Origin: Candidatus Desulfobacula maris
GTDB lineage: Bacteria > Desulfobacterota > Desulfobacteria > Desulfobacterales > Desulfobacteraceae
Direction of reading: 5' to 3'
NCBI GenBank assembly: GCA_014383445.1
Contig: JACNHV010000234.1
Coordinates: 1 to 59,692 of the forward strand
DNA: 59,692 bases
The notes under the pieces were generated by a model, which was given only the letters and a program-made list of their open reading frames with translations, searched no databases and was not told the DNA's origin. Each line of letters begins with the position of its first letter. Position 1 is the stretch's first letter. Below are positions 43,591-51,594 of the stretch, one piece after another. A program made the translations under genes and the position numbers.

Positions 43591-44160
43591 ATGAATATAC
43601 CGTCAAAAAAAGAATGCTTTAAACTGATAAAAAAGATGGCCATGATGGATCATATTATTGATCATTCCATCATGGTTTCCAATGTAACATTATTTTTAAG
43701 CCTTAAGCTGAAAAAACATTTTCCTGATCTTGATTCCCGGCTGGCAGCTTCAGCTGCATTGCTCCACGACATAACAAAAACCAGAAGTTTTGATACAAAG
43801 GAAAATCACTCTGAAACCGGCGGTCTGATGCTAATCAAGCTGGGATATCCTGAAGTGGGAAATATCATACGTCAACATGTCATTTTAGATTCCTATGAAA
43901 CTGATTTCCCTGTCTCAGAGCAGGAAATAGTCAATTATTCTGACAAAAGGATATTGCACAACAAGGTGGTGCCCTTGAATAAAAGGCTTGAATACATCAA
44001 ATTACGATATGGGAGCAATAAAGAATTTAAAGACCGAATTCAGATCATGTGGAAAAACACATTAAACCTGGAAAATAAAATTTTCTGTCAACTTGATATA
44101 ACTCCCAATCAATTATCAGAGTGTATTTCCAGAAAAATTAACAAAAAAGACTGGGTTTAA
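43591..44160 (+). CDS. HD-domain phosphohydrolase
   Basis: The 189-residue protein carries an HD metal-binding domain: His in MMDHIIDHSIMVSNV, HD in ASAALLHDITKTR, and later conserved His residues in IIRQHVI. HD proteins hydrolyse phosphate esters or nucleotides; the substrate is unknown. It is the only plus-strand gene between 30.3 kb and the end of the window. It converges with the dynamin-like gene, with a 4-bp overlap of the ends. Confidence 0.88.
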   Translation: MNIPSKKECFKLIKKMAMMDHIIDHSIMVSNVTLFLSLKLKKHFPDLDSRLAASAALLHDITKTRSFDTKENHSETGGLMLIKLGYPEVGNIIRQHVILDSYETDFPVSEQEIVNYSDKRILHNKVVPLNKRLEYIKLRYGSNKEFKDRIQIMWKNTLNLENKIFCQLDITPNQLSECISRKINKKDWV

Positions 44161-46379
44161 GGCCAGGATATTTCTGAGCAGGATGCAATGTCACAGGATA
44201 GTCTTTGAATTCGCTGTTTTATGACAAGCACTTTCTTTTTTTGTTCCTTTTTTTCTGAGTGCTTTAAAGAAAAAAGGTGTTCCATCTCTTCTTTAAAATA
44301 CTGATACTGGTTGAACCGCTCATTTATTTTTTCTTTAAAATCCCTTGTGGCAGCCTCAATCAAAGGCAAAAAATAATTTGCCCTCAAATTTGTGTGATAT
44401 TGTTCAAATTGATGTTTTATGATTTTTTGATTTTCCTTTTTGATTTTCAATTCTGCTTTTTTTAATCCTGGAGAAAATGAAAAATTGGATTTGCTGTCAA
44501 ATAAAGAAGATAATATCTGGGACATGGTATGCAGGCCAAAACCGGTCAAGACATTGGTCTTGATCATAGATGTGTATTTTGCTTCAAATATCATGGCTGG
44601 CAATTGAAGCCCCAGTATTTTTTTTATTTTTTCAATATCTATGGAATCAATAAAATCGCTTTGTTGATGTGTCAATTCTGTCTCAGTTTCAAATTGTGAA
44701 TAATGATCAGGTTTTAACAAGTCAATCTGGTATGAATCAAACAAAGATTGAAAATAGGAAAAGATTTTTTCTTCCTGGTTTTGAACAAATCTTTTCAGTT
44801 CTGGTTTAACCTCTTCAATAACATATAAATCCAGCCCTCGTTTAAAGTCCTGAAACATTAAATATAAAATTTGTTTGAATCCTGATTCCTTTGTCCCGGA
44901 TTTATATTTTTCCACATCAAGAAAACTTGTCCAAATATAATCCCGGGCCTTTTTTAAAATGCCTTTATCATCATGGATAAACGTATTTTTTAAATTTAAT
45001 TCTATTTCCTCTTTTAAACCGCTGACAGCCCCATCCAGGGAGTTTTCAACAATGGCTTCCAGGCGGGAGGCATTGTGGTGTAAATTATTCAATGTCTTTC
45101 TTGCAGTTTCTTCCTTTAATTTATCAGAAGACAAAAGACCAAGGAAAATATTAATCCTTTCATCCAATTGCCCCATGATAATATCAAGGCGTTTCAAATG
45201 ATTTGATATTAAAAGCCCATGCCTGTTTTTATCCATCATTTGTTTGAAAAAAGAATTAAATTCCTGTGTTTTCAAATCACAATATTGAACGATTTTCTTT
45301 TCTTCCTGCCAGAATTTTAACCGGTTTTTATCCTTTTTATTTAATTTGGATTCAAGGCTTAAAAAGAGGTTATAAAGCGAGGAAAAAGAAAATATCCTGG
45401 AATGAATCTCTAAAAATTCAAGTGTCTCTTTAATGCTGGTTTCTATTTTAATCAGATCATCAAGATTTTCATGCTCTGTTAAATCACAATTATTGATGAA
45501 AATAATATTCTCCAGAAGCCCTAGATTTTTAATCTGTTTTAAAAATATAATATCTGACTGCCTTAATCCGATTCGAGAGCTTACGCAATAGACAATAAGA
45601 TTTGATGATTCAAGATAGGTTAAAACCTGTGCCAGCTTTGCAGGGTCAGTTGAATCCGCTCCCTGGCAATCAGCGATTTCAACATTGGGATCCATTTTTT
45701 TATCAAAGACATCAAGGCAGACATCCTTGATATAAAACGCTTTCTCTGGATCAGCTGTATAAGACTTATGTTTGTCAAACTCCTTTGATTTAAAACAGAT
45801 AATAGTCTCATCAGGCTGAACCAGATCCTTACATGTGTCAAACCCGTGAAGCGCATGTTTAATCAAAAGGGTTTCAGGTCTTATTTCATCTTTTGTGTAG
45901 GGAAAATCTTTGATAAGTGTTTGATATGCTTTTTTCAAATATTGCCTGTCATTTTTCCTTCTGATATCAAAAGTCTTTAATATTTCTTTGTCTGATCCAT
46001 CATGGGGAAAGAGCAATAAGGCTTTTTGCAATTGAAGATTTATGTCATCCCATGATTTAAAATATAGGTTGGCCTGATTTTTTTTCCCTTTTCTAATTCT
46101 TGTGGTAATCGAGGTGATAACACCTGCCCCGCGCTTCACCAATTCCTTTCCCAAAAACGAATTAACAAAGGTACTTTTCCCAGACTTAATAACGCCTGCA
46201 ACGGCTATTTTCAGGCGCCCTTCCCGGATATGCTCTGGAATTTGACGACAGATTGTCTGATAAGCATCAAATGATCCATCCTTCATTTGGGGTACGTCTT
46301 CAGCCAATTGAAGAATTGTTAATGCATCATTAATTATTTTTTCAAGGCAATTTAAAGGACTTGTTTTATTTTTCATCAT
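44157..46379 (-). CDS. Dynamin-like large GTPase
   Basis: The 740-residue protein has an N-terminal GTPase domain: G1 GVIKSGKST (residues 62-70), G2 threonines in VITSITTRI, G3 DCQGADS, and a divergent G4 INNCDL. A long helical region follows with no clear membrane segments. Bacterial dynamin-like proteins remodel or repair membranes or assist division, and some act in phage defence. No second dynamin is adjacent, unlike typical tandem pairs. The specific role is unknown. Confidence 0.85.
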   Translation of the reverse strand: MMKNKTSPLNCLEKIINDALTILQLAEDVPQMKDGSFDAYQTICRQIPEHIREGRLKIAVAGVIKSGKSTFVNSFLGKELVKRGAGVITSITTRIRKGKKNQANLYFKSWDDINLQLQKALLLFPHDGSDKEILKTFDIRRKNDRQYLKKAYQTLIKDFPYTKDEIRPETLLIKHALHGFDTCKDLVQPDETIICFKSKEFDKHKSYTADPEKAFYIKDVCLDVFDKKMDPNVEIADCQGADSTDPAKLAQVLTYLESSNLIVYCVSSRIGLRQSDIIFLKQIKNLGLLENIIFINNCDLTEHENLDDLIKIETSIKETLEFLEIHSRIFSFSSLYNLFLSLESKLNKKDKNRLKFWQEEKKIVQYCDLKTQEFNSFFKQMMDKNRHGLLISNHLKRLDIIMGQLDERINIFLGLLSSDKLKEETARKTLNNLHHNASRLEAIVENSLDGAVSGLKEEIELNLKNTFIHDDKGILKKARDYIWTSFLDVEKYKSGTKESGFKQILYLMFQDFKRGLDLYVIEEVKPELKRFVQNQEEKIFSYFQSLFDSYQIDLLKPDHYSQFETETELTHQQSDFIDSIDIEKIKKILGLQLPAMIFEAKYTSMIKTNVLTGFGLHTMSQILSSLFDSKSNFSFSPGLKKAELKIKKENQKIIKHQFEQYHTNLRANYFLPLIEAATRDFKEKINERFNQYQYFKEEMEHLFSLKHSEKKEQKKKVLVIKQRIQRLSCDIASCSEISWP

Positions 46380-46395
46380 TTTGATAAAACAATTA

Positions 46396-46923
46396 TCATA
46401 TCATCATCATTGCTTTCTCATATTTCAATTCAGTACTTGTCGAAAAAATTATTTCTTCAGATAAAGAACAGGTCAACCAGGCTGAATCGCCCAATTCATT
46501 ATCCAGTTGCAGGGGCCCCCATCCAGCACATCCCAGCAGGATCATAAAGAGGTCAGGCCCTTTTTGAAGAGCAATGGCCTCAAGGATATCTCTTGAATTA
46601 CTCAAGGCCAGCTTGTCTGTCACCCTTAAACTTTCACTCCACTCAAAAGGAGGGCCGTGAAGAACAAACACTCCGCTGGGCTGGACTGGTCCGCCAAGAT
46701 ATATTTCAAGGGTATCAACACTCTTGTCACATTGAATCTCCAGATCCTCAAATAATTCCCTTCCTGTAAGAAGCGGATGTACTTTATTCACAATAAAACC
46801 AAGGGCACCGAATTCATTATGTTCACACATGCATGTCACTGTCTGGGAAAAATTGGGATCAGGAAGCCCGGGTATTGCAAGGAGAAATTTTCCTTTCATG
46901 CTTTGTGAGATTTCATCAGTCAT
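46396..46923 (-). CDS. YqgE/AlgH family protein (UPF0301)
   Basis: The 175-residue protein has the family pattern: KGKFLLAIPGLPDPNFSQTVTCMCEHNEFGALGFIVNK is broken into two strands and a loop, then YLGGPVQP and LLGCAGWGPLQLDNEL. GGAGC precedes the ATG. The molecular function is unknown. It lies 17 bp upstream of the dynamin-like gene on the same strand. Confidence 0.93.
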   Translation of the reverse strand: MTDEISQSMKGKFLLAIPGLPDPNFSQTVTCMCEHNEFGALGFIVNKVHPLLTGRELFEDLEIQCDKSVDTLEIYLGGPVQPSGVFVLHGPPFEWSESLRVTDKLALSNSRDILEAIALQKGPDLFMILLGCAGWGPLQLDNELGDSAWLTCSLSEEIIFSTSTELKYEKAMMMI

Positions 46924-47004
46924 GGACCAGCTCCGTAATTAATCTTAGTGTTAAATATTTTTATTTGCTTTGCAATAGTTTTTGTCATAAAAGAATTGTT
47001 TTAT

Positions 47005-47023
47005 AAAAGGAATCAATCCTTTT
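47005..47023 (-). terminator. Weak hairpin at the end of manC
   Basis: AAAAGGA and TCCTTTT pair across a 5-base loop that includes the manC stop codon. The following sequence is TTTTATAAAAC, so termination strength is doubtful. Confidence 0.35.
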
Positions 47024-48434
47024 TTCTTCCATAAACATCATCAAACCTGACAATATCATCCTCACCCAGGTACGAGCCGGACTGAACTTCAATGAGCTCA
47101 AGGGGTATCTTTCCGGGATTCTCTAACCTGTGCAGGGTTCCTAAAGGGATATAGGTGGATTCATCTTCTTTAAGAAGCATCTCCTCTTCTCCCCTGGTGA
47201 CTGTGGCAGCACCTGAAACAACAGTCCAGTGCTCAGCACGGTGAAAATGCTTTTGCAGTGACAGCTTTGCTCCCGGGTTAACTGTAATTCTCTTTACCTG
47301 AAATCTGTGTCCGGAATCAACTGTCTCATAACTGCCCCAGGGCCTGTAAACTTTCCTATGGCTGATAATTTCATTCCGGTTATTATCCTTTAACTGCTTT
47401 ACAATTTTTTTAACATCCTGAACCTGGTTCCGGGGAGATACCAGAATCGCATCCTTTGTTTCCACAATAACAAAATTTTCAATGCCAACCGCTGCAATAA
47501 GGCTGCTTTCAGAATTAATATATGACCCTTTGACATCATGGGTCAGAACATCTCCCTTTATGACGTTCAAATTTTCATCCTTTTTACCCGCCTGCCACAG
47601 GGCATCAAATGATCCCAAATCATTCCACCCTGCATCAAAGGGAATCACGATTCCTTTTGAGGTTTTTTCCATTACAGCATAATCAATGGAATCAGACGGG
47701 ATGTCTTTAAATCCTTCAAGGCTTATCCGGAAAAAATCCAGATCCTGAACACCTGCTTCTATTAAGCCTTTACACGGCATCATAATATCTGGTGCAAGGG
47801 TTTCAAGCTCCTTTATAATTGCTGATGCCTTGAACATAAACATTCCTGAATTCCAGCAGTATGATCCGGAATCAAATAATTTTTTGGCTGTATCAAGATC
47901 TGGCTTTTCAACAAATCTCTCAATTTTGGAAGCACCTGTCTCGGATTCCAAAAGCTTTCCCTTTTTTATATAACCAAATCCGGTTTCAGGAGAATCAGGG
48001 ATAACCCCGAATGTTATCAAATAGTCTTTTTCAGCATATGTGAGCCCTGCCTTTATGGCGGCATGAAAATCAAGTTTTTTTTCAATCACATGATCAGCTG
48101 GCAACACAAGAAGTATGGGATCTTCTTCATGCTGCATTGCTTTCAAAGCTGCAAGGGCAATGGCAGGTGCTGTATTTCTCCCGACGGGTTCCAGGATAAT
48201 GGCCAGGGAGTCTATCTCTATATTTTTTAATTGGTCTGCTGTCATAAATCGATGATCTTCATTACATACGACAATGGGAGAACCTATCATTTCAAGCCCC
48301 TGGAGCCTCAACACTGTATTTTGCAGCATGGTTTTTTCATTATATATATCAATCAGCTGTTTTGGATAAAGCTGTCTTGATAATGGCCACAGCCTTGTGC
48401 CTGACCCGCCTGCCAGAATTATTGGAATGATCAT
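47013..48434 (-). CDS. manC: Mannose-1-phosphate guanylyltransferase / mannose-6-phosphate isomerase
   Basis: The 473-residue bifunctional type II protein makes GDP-mannose precursors for surface polysaccharide. The N-terminal nucleotidyltransferase has GGSGTRLWPLSRQLYPKQ (split here by its loop), and the C-terminal cupin isomerase has RPWGSYETVD, GAKLSLQKHFHRAEHW and IPLGTLHRLENPG. AAGGAGG precedes the ATG. No other polysaccharide genes lie beside it. Confidence 0.95.
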   Translation of the reverse strand: MIIPIILAGGSGTRLWPLSRQLYPKQLIDIYNEKTMLQNTVLRLQGLEMIGSPIVVCNEDHRFMTADQLKNIEIDSLAIILEPVGRNTAPAIALAALKAMQHEEDPILLVLPADHVIEKKLDFHAAIKAGLTYAEKDYLITFGVIPDSPETGFGYIKKGKLLESETGASKIERFVEKPDLDTAKKLFDSGSYCWNSGMFMFKASAIIKELETLAPDIMMPCKGLIEAGVQDLDFFRISLEGFKDIPSDSIDYAVMEKTSKGIVIPFDAGWNDLGSFDALWQAGKKDENLNVIKGDVLTHDVKGSYINSESSLIAAVGIENFVIVETKDAILVSPRNQVQDVKKIVKQLKDNNRNEIISHRKVYRPWGSYETVDSGHRFQVKRITVNPGAKLSLQKHFHRAEHWTVVSGAATVTRGEEEMLLKEDESTYIPLGTLHRLENPGKIPLELIEVQSGSYLGEDDIVRFDDVYGRKKD

Positions 48435-48452
48435 AATTCCTCCTTGAATTGT

Positions 48453-49364
48453 TTATTTTTGTGCTGTGAACACATTAATGGTCAACCCATGATTTACAGG
48501 GTAAGAATCAATCGTCCTGAGATGAAAACCTGTGTCTGTCAGCCAGGTCTTTATTTTTTCTTTTTCAAATCCAAACCATGAGCCACCCATGATCTCATTA
48601 ATGTTTTTCTGATCATGTTTTTGAAAATCAGACAGGATAAAAAGGCCTTCTGGTTTAAGAACCCTGTAGGCTTCAGCAATTGGCAGTTCAGGTTGTGAAA
48701 TATGGTGTAACACCATATTCATTATGGCAGTATCAATTTCTTCATTTTTCATTGGAAGATGTTCAAGCTCGCCCAGTCTTAACTCTGCATTATTTATCCC
48801 TGAAAGTCTTAATCTTGCCTGCTCCAGCATCTCAGGGGAATAGTCAATGCCTATAAAATTATGTGATATTTCTTTGGAAAGTCTTTCAATAAGTTCTCCG
48901 GTTCCGCAACCCAGATCTGCAACATTGCCATTAAAAATCACTTTTTCTTTAATCATGGAATTCAGATCAAAATTGCCAAACACCTCTTTTTTCAATCTAT
49001 CCCACTGGGGTGCGATATGTCTGAAAAACCGTTTTGTTCTGTATTGACGGATCTTGATCATTTCCCTGGATTTTTCCAGGTCCCGGCGGGTAATATCTTT
49101 ATGACCAAGATTTTTTTCAAGCAGCTGGATCAAGGATCTGGTTGTGTCATTTTTAGCTGCAAAATAATATGTAAAGCTTCCGTCCCTGCGGGATGTTAAC
49201 AGTCCTGAATCCAAAAGGATCTTCAAATGCCTTGAAACACCGGATTGTATCATATCCACAACCAGAACGATTTCATTAACATTGAGCTCATATTGCTGCA
49301 ACACATACAGCAACCTGAGACGGGTATTATCAGAAAGTGCTTTAAAGCATTTAATAAGTTCCAT
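48453..49364 (-). CDS. ArsR-family regulator fused to a SAM-dependent methyltransferase domain
   Basis: The 303-residue protein has an N-terminal ArsR winged helix (CFKALSDNTRLRLLYVL, SGVSRHLKILLDSGLLTSRRDG; residues 1-90) and a C-terminal class I methyltransferase domain (VADLGCGTGELIERL, NMVLHHISQPELPIAEAYRVLKPEG; about residues 130-303). Fusions of this kind occur in the SahR-type regulators of S-adenosylmethionine recycling, which is one possibility; ahcY or metK is not in the window. No metal-site Cys pair is evident in the winged helix. Confidence 0.88.
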   Translation of the reverse strand: MELIKCFKALSDNTRLRLLYVLQQYELNVNEIVLVVDMIQSGVSRHLKILLDSGLLTSRRDGSFTYYFAAKNDTTRSLIQLLEKNLGHKDITRRDLEKSREMIKIRQYRTKRFFRHIAPQWDRLKKEVFGNFDLNSMIKEKVIFNGNVADLGCGTGELIERLSKEISHNFIGIDYSPEMLEQARLRLSGINNAELRLGELEHLPMKNEEIDTAIMNMVLHHISQPELPIAEAYRVLKPEGLFILSDFQKHDQKNINEIMGGSWFGFEKEKIKTWLTDTGFHLRTIDSYPVNHGLTINVFTAQK

Positions 49365-49371
49365 CAGGCCT

Positions 49372-49764
49372 TTATTTTACAGTGAGAACGGGGCAATGTG
49401 CATCAAGGATAACAACCTGGGCCGTAGATCCAAAAATCAATTTCCCCACTTTTGAACGGCTTCGAACACCAATGATGATTTCATCAATATTTTTTTCCTG
49501 GGCAAACCTCACAATATCTTCTCCTGCTTCAAAACCCCGGACCAATAGATGGGTTTGGCTCTTAACCCCAAAATCATCAAAATATGCTTTTGCCTGGTCA
49601 AGATTTTTTTCAGCATTAACGAATTCCTGCCCTTCTGTTTTATCTCCGCCTTTCATAGAGGTTACAATCAGAATTTCGCCATTAAAGGCCTTTGCATGCT
49701 TAACCGCTATATCCATCAAATCCTTACCAACATCTGTTCCCTTATATCCTACCAAAATCTTCAT
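49372..49764 (-). CDS. Universal stress protein (UspA family)
   Basis: The 130-residue protein starts KILVGYKGTDVGKDLMDIAVKHA and ends with the nucleotide-site segment IIIGVRSRSKVGKLIFGSTAQVVI, typical of ATP-binding Usp proteins. ATG 49764 is chosen because AGGAGG lies 9 bases upstream; the in-frame GTG at 49773 overlaps that site. A perfect 14-bp palindrome lies about 36 bp upstream. Confidence 0.93.
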   Translation of the reverse strand: MKILVGYKGTDVGKDLMDIAVKHAKAFNGEILIVTSMKGGDKTEGQEFVNAEKNLDQAKAYFDDFGVKSQTHLLVRGFEAGEDIVRFAQEKNIDEIIIGVRSRSKVGKLIFGSTAQVVILDAHCPVLTVK

Positions 49765-49799
49765 TATTAACACCTCCTAATTAATTATCACCAAATCGC

Positions 49800-49813
49800 T
49801 TGTTAATTAACAA
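49800..49813. promoter_or_regulatory. Perfect 14-bp palindrome upstream of the universal stress gene
   Basis: TTGTTAATTAACAA has half-sites TTGTT/AACAA separated by 4 bases, the same geometry as an FNR box (TTGAT-N4-ATCAA). This makes it a candidate CRP/FNR-family operator. Confidence 0.45.
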
Positions 49814-49912
49814 TCCTTGCCGATCATATGATGTTTCCATCCTTGTTTTCAATACATTTATTAAAAACCCCAAAGAAAAAATAATGTATCAGAAGTCAAA
49901 CTTAGGGAGTCT

Positions 49913-49929
49913 CCCCGGCAAAGCCGGGG
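49913..49929. repeat. GC-rich hairpin in an AT-rich spacer
   Basis: CCCCGGC-AAA-GCCGGGG is a perfect 7-bp stem, directly next to a GGGAGTCTCCC near-palindrome (about 49905-49915). The base composition contrasts sharply with the surroundings. Together with the transposase remnant at 50.1-50.2 kb, it may mark the end of a decayed insertion element. Confidence 0.5.
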
Positions 49930-50097
49930 GCCTACTCATGATTGCGGTGGATCCCAAAGCCCGAACAATTTCAATGCTAAAATAAACTCTAAATCTTTTT
50001 TTAAAAAAATAAAAAATCGAAACCCTTACCTGGTCTGGCCTTACTTTTTAAGCGCCTGCAGGGCGTAGAAAAAATCAGCCAGAACCCGAAGATTTTC

Positions 50098-50215
50098 TTA
50101 TGCCACTTTCTTTAATTCCTGTTTCATAAAATATATTTCATTTGGTGTTCTGTACGCAGTCGTTTTATGGAACCGCTACCGGTTATAAGACTGGGATCAT
50201 TCTTTCAGTCCGGCA
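50098..50215 (-). pseudogene. Remnant of a transposase C-terminus (DDE/integrase type)
   Basis: On the minus strand the frame reads YNR, an in-frame TAG, then RFHKTTAYRTPNEIYF and a short basic tail to TAA at 50098. This matches the C-terminal RFH-x-x-L-x-YRTP-x-E-x-Y ending of IS3-like/rve transposases. Another in-frame stop lies just upstream, and nothing recognisable precedes it because the PEBP gene ends there. The rest of the element is gone. The spacer from 49.8 to 50.2 kb otherwise holds only the palindrome and the GC-rich hairpin listed separately. Confidence 0.65.
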
Positions 50216-50225
50216 TGGAAAATAA

Positions 50226-51092
50226 TTAAGGGGTAAAAGTTCCCTGTATTGTTGCCGAACCTATAATATAAGAAGCATAAGTATTTGAAAACTGGCTTCT
50301 GGTCATTGGCACACCTGCCCCGATAGTGGGCATACCAGAGCCCAATGCGTAAATCGTAAATTTGTAGGTGTGCTGGTTGGGTGGACATGGCCCTGCATAC
50401 CCTATATTACCTTCCCAGTTCTTTCCTTCGGTTAGACCGCTGATTGAAGCAATATCCTGGTTGGCTTGAAAGCTATTTACAGAGCTTGGTATATTAAAGA
50501 CCCCCCAGTGCTTGCATGCATTATCCCCGGTTCCACAAGGACTGTCTTCGTCATCCATGATTAAAGCAAAACTTGCAGTGCCCTGGGGAGGATTATTCCA
50601 GGATAGCTGTGGAGAAATATTTGATCCCCCAGTAGAAGTGCAAGCATGAAGCAACGGTATAATACCGCTGCTTGTAAAATTCTGGCTTGATAATGAAAAT
50701 GTTGTGTTAGTCTTTGGTGTTGCACTTCCCAAAGTCCAATAAAGTCCAGTCGAATCCAAAGCGTTAGGATAATAATTCAATATCACACTATATTTTGAAC
50801 CATACACGTCAACAGTCGGTAAGGTAATAATTAAGTTATTGTCTACGCTGGAGCAATCCCCATCATCACTGGCTGCCAACACATTGTTGGAAAGTTGCCA
50901 ATAGTATCCTGTTGGATCAGCTGAATTGTCATATTTCAATAAATCGCATTGAAAAAAATTGCTGCTAACATTCACGCACGGTATGCTTATCGTCAGGTTT
51001 GAATCCAGAGTTGCTTCAGCATTTACATCTATTATCCCTAAAAATAAGCTTAGTACAACCAACATTAAAGTTGCTAAAAATTTTTTTGACAT
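50226..51092 (-). CDS. Secreted PEBP (YbhB/YbcL, Raf-kinase-inhibitor-like) protein with duplicated N-terminal module
   Basis: The start is set at ATG 51092 (GGGAGGGG site), giving a signal peptide MSKKFLATLMLVVLSLFLG ending near VNA and a total of 288 residues. Residues about 26-110 hold two related modules of about 45 residues (each with a TISIP/IITLP strand, a central YDNSADPTGYYW or YPNALDSTGLYW motif). The PEBP domain follows (LSWNNPPQGTASFALIMDDEDS, HWGVFNIP, about residues 125-288). The ligand is unknown. Signs of transfer are limited to the neighbouring transposase remnant. Confidence 0.88.
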   Translation of the reverse strand: MSKKFLATLMLVVLSLFLGIIDVNAEATLDSNLTISIPCVNVSSNFFQCDLLKYDNSADPTGYYWQLSNNVLAASDDGDCSSVDNNLIITLPTVDVYGSKYSVILNYYPNALDSTGLYWTLGSATPKTNTTFSLSSQNFTSSGIIPLLHACTSTGGSNISPQLSWNNPPQGTASFALIMDDEDSPCGTGDNACKHWGVFNIPSSVNSFQANQDIASISGLTEGKNWEGNIGYAGPCPPNQHTYKFTIYALGSGMPTIGAGVPMTRSQFSNTYASYIIGSATIQGTFTP

Positions 51093-51204
51093 TTTCCCCT
51101 CCCTTGAAAGTTCTTTTATTTCAGCATGTTTGGCTTTTCCTTGGAACATTATAGCTTAAGATCGCATACTAAATTTGAAGTTGTTTGTCAAACATCATCA
51201 AAAA

Positions 51205-51257
51205 TTCACCCCTTATCAGCTTGCAGCATTTTACTTCACCCGCTGATAAGGGGTGAA
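51205..51257. repeat. Perfect 16-bp inverted repeat
   Basis: TTCACCCCTTATCAGC (51205-51220) and GCTGATAAGGGGTGAA (51242-51257) flank a 21-base loop that contains another TTCACCC. On the minus strand it is followed by a TTTTT run, so it could be a second terminator behind the tRNA genes, or a small mobile-element end. Confidence 0.65.
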
Positions 51258-51323
51258 AAGTTTAAATTTCTTCTAAAAATGCTCAATTTCGTAGTGTGAG
51301 GGGGTGGAATCAATTTAGATGCA

Positions 51324-51358
51324 TAAAAAAAGGGTCCTGAAAAACTTCCAAGACCCTT
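51324..51358 (-). terminator. Rho-independent terminator after tRNA-Gly/tRNA-Cys
   Basis: On the minus strand AAGGGTCTTG pairs with CAGGACCCTT (one G-U pair) and is followed by seven T-class bases. It lies 11 bp after tRNA-Cys. Confidence 0.9.
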
Positions 51359-51368
51359 GAATTTATTA

Positions 51369-51443
51369 TGGAGGCGGCTTCCGGATTTGAACCGGAGAAT
51401 AACGGCTTTGCAGGCCGTCGCCTTACCACTTGGCCAAGCCGCC
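51369..51443 (-). tRNA. tRNA-Cys (anticodon GCA)
   Basis: A 75-nt cloverleaf with encoded CCA. The acceptor stem is GGCGGCT/AGCCGCC, and the anticodon arm CGGCC-TGCAAA-GCCG gives anticodon GCA. It is 8 bp downstream of tRNA-Gly. Confidence 0.96.
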
Positions 51444-51451
51444 TTGTTTTA

Positions 51452-51526
51452 TGGAGCGGGAAACGGGAGTTGAACCCGCGACTTCGACCTTGGCAAGGTC
51501 GCACTCTACCACTGAGTTATTCCCGC
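51452..51526 (-). tRNA. tRNA-Gly (anticodon GCC)
   Basis: A 75-nt cloverleaf with encoded CCA. The acceptor is GCGGGAA/TTCCCGC, and the anticodon arm GACCT-TGCCAAG-GTC gives anticodon GCC. It follows pgsA by 68 bp and is probably transcribed with tRNA-Cys. Confidence 0.96.
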
Positions 51527-51594
51527 CCAGCAAACAAAAGAATTTTATATACTCAGACACTGAATTTGTCAATATCAAATTTGTCCATATCAAT

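Noticed and set aside
43591-46379. HD hydrolase plus dynamin-like GTPase as a phage-defence pair
   Set aside because: The genes are convergent, not an operon, and no other defence or mobility genes flank them.
49800-49985. A 61-codon plus-strand frame across the GC-rich hairpin
   Set aside because: It crosses a palindrome and a decayed element end, and shows no domain or ribosome-binding site.
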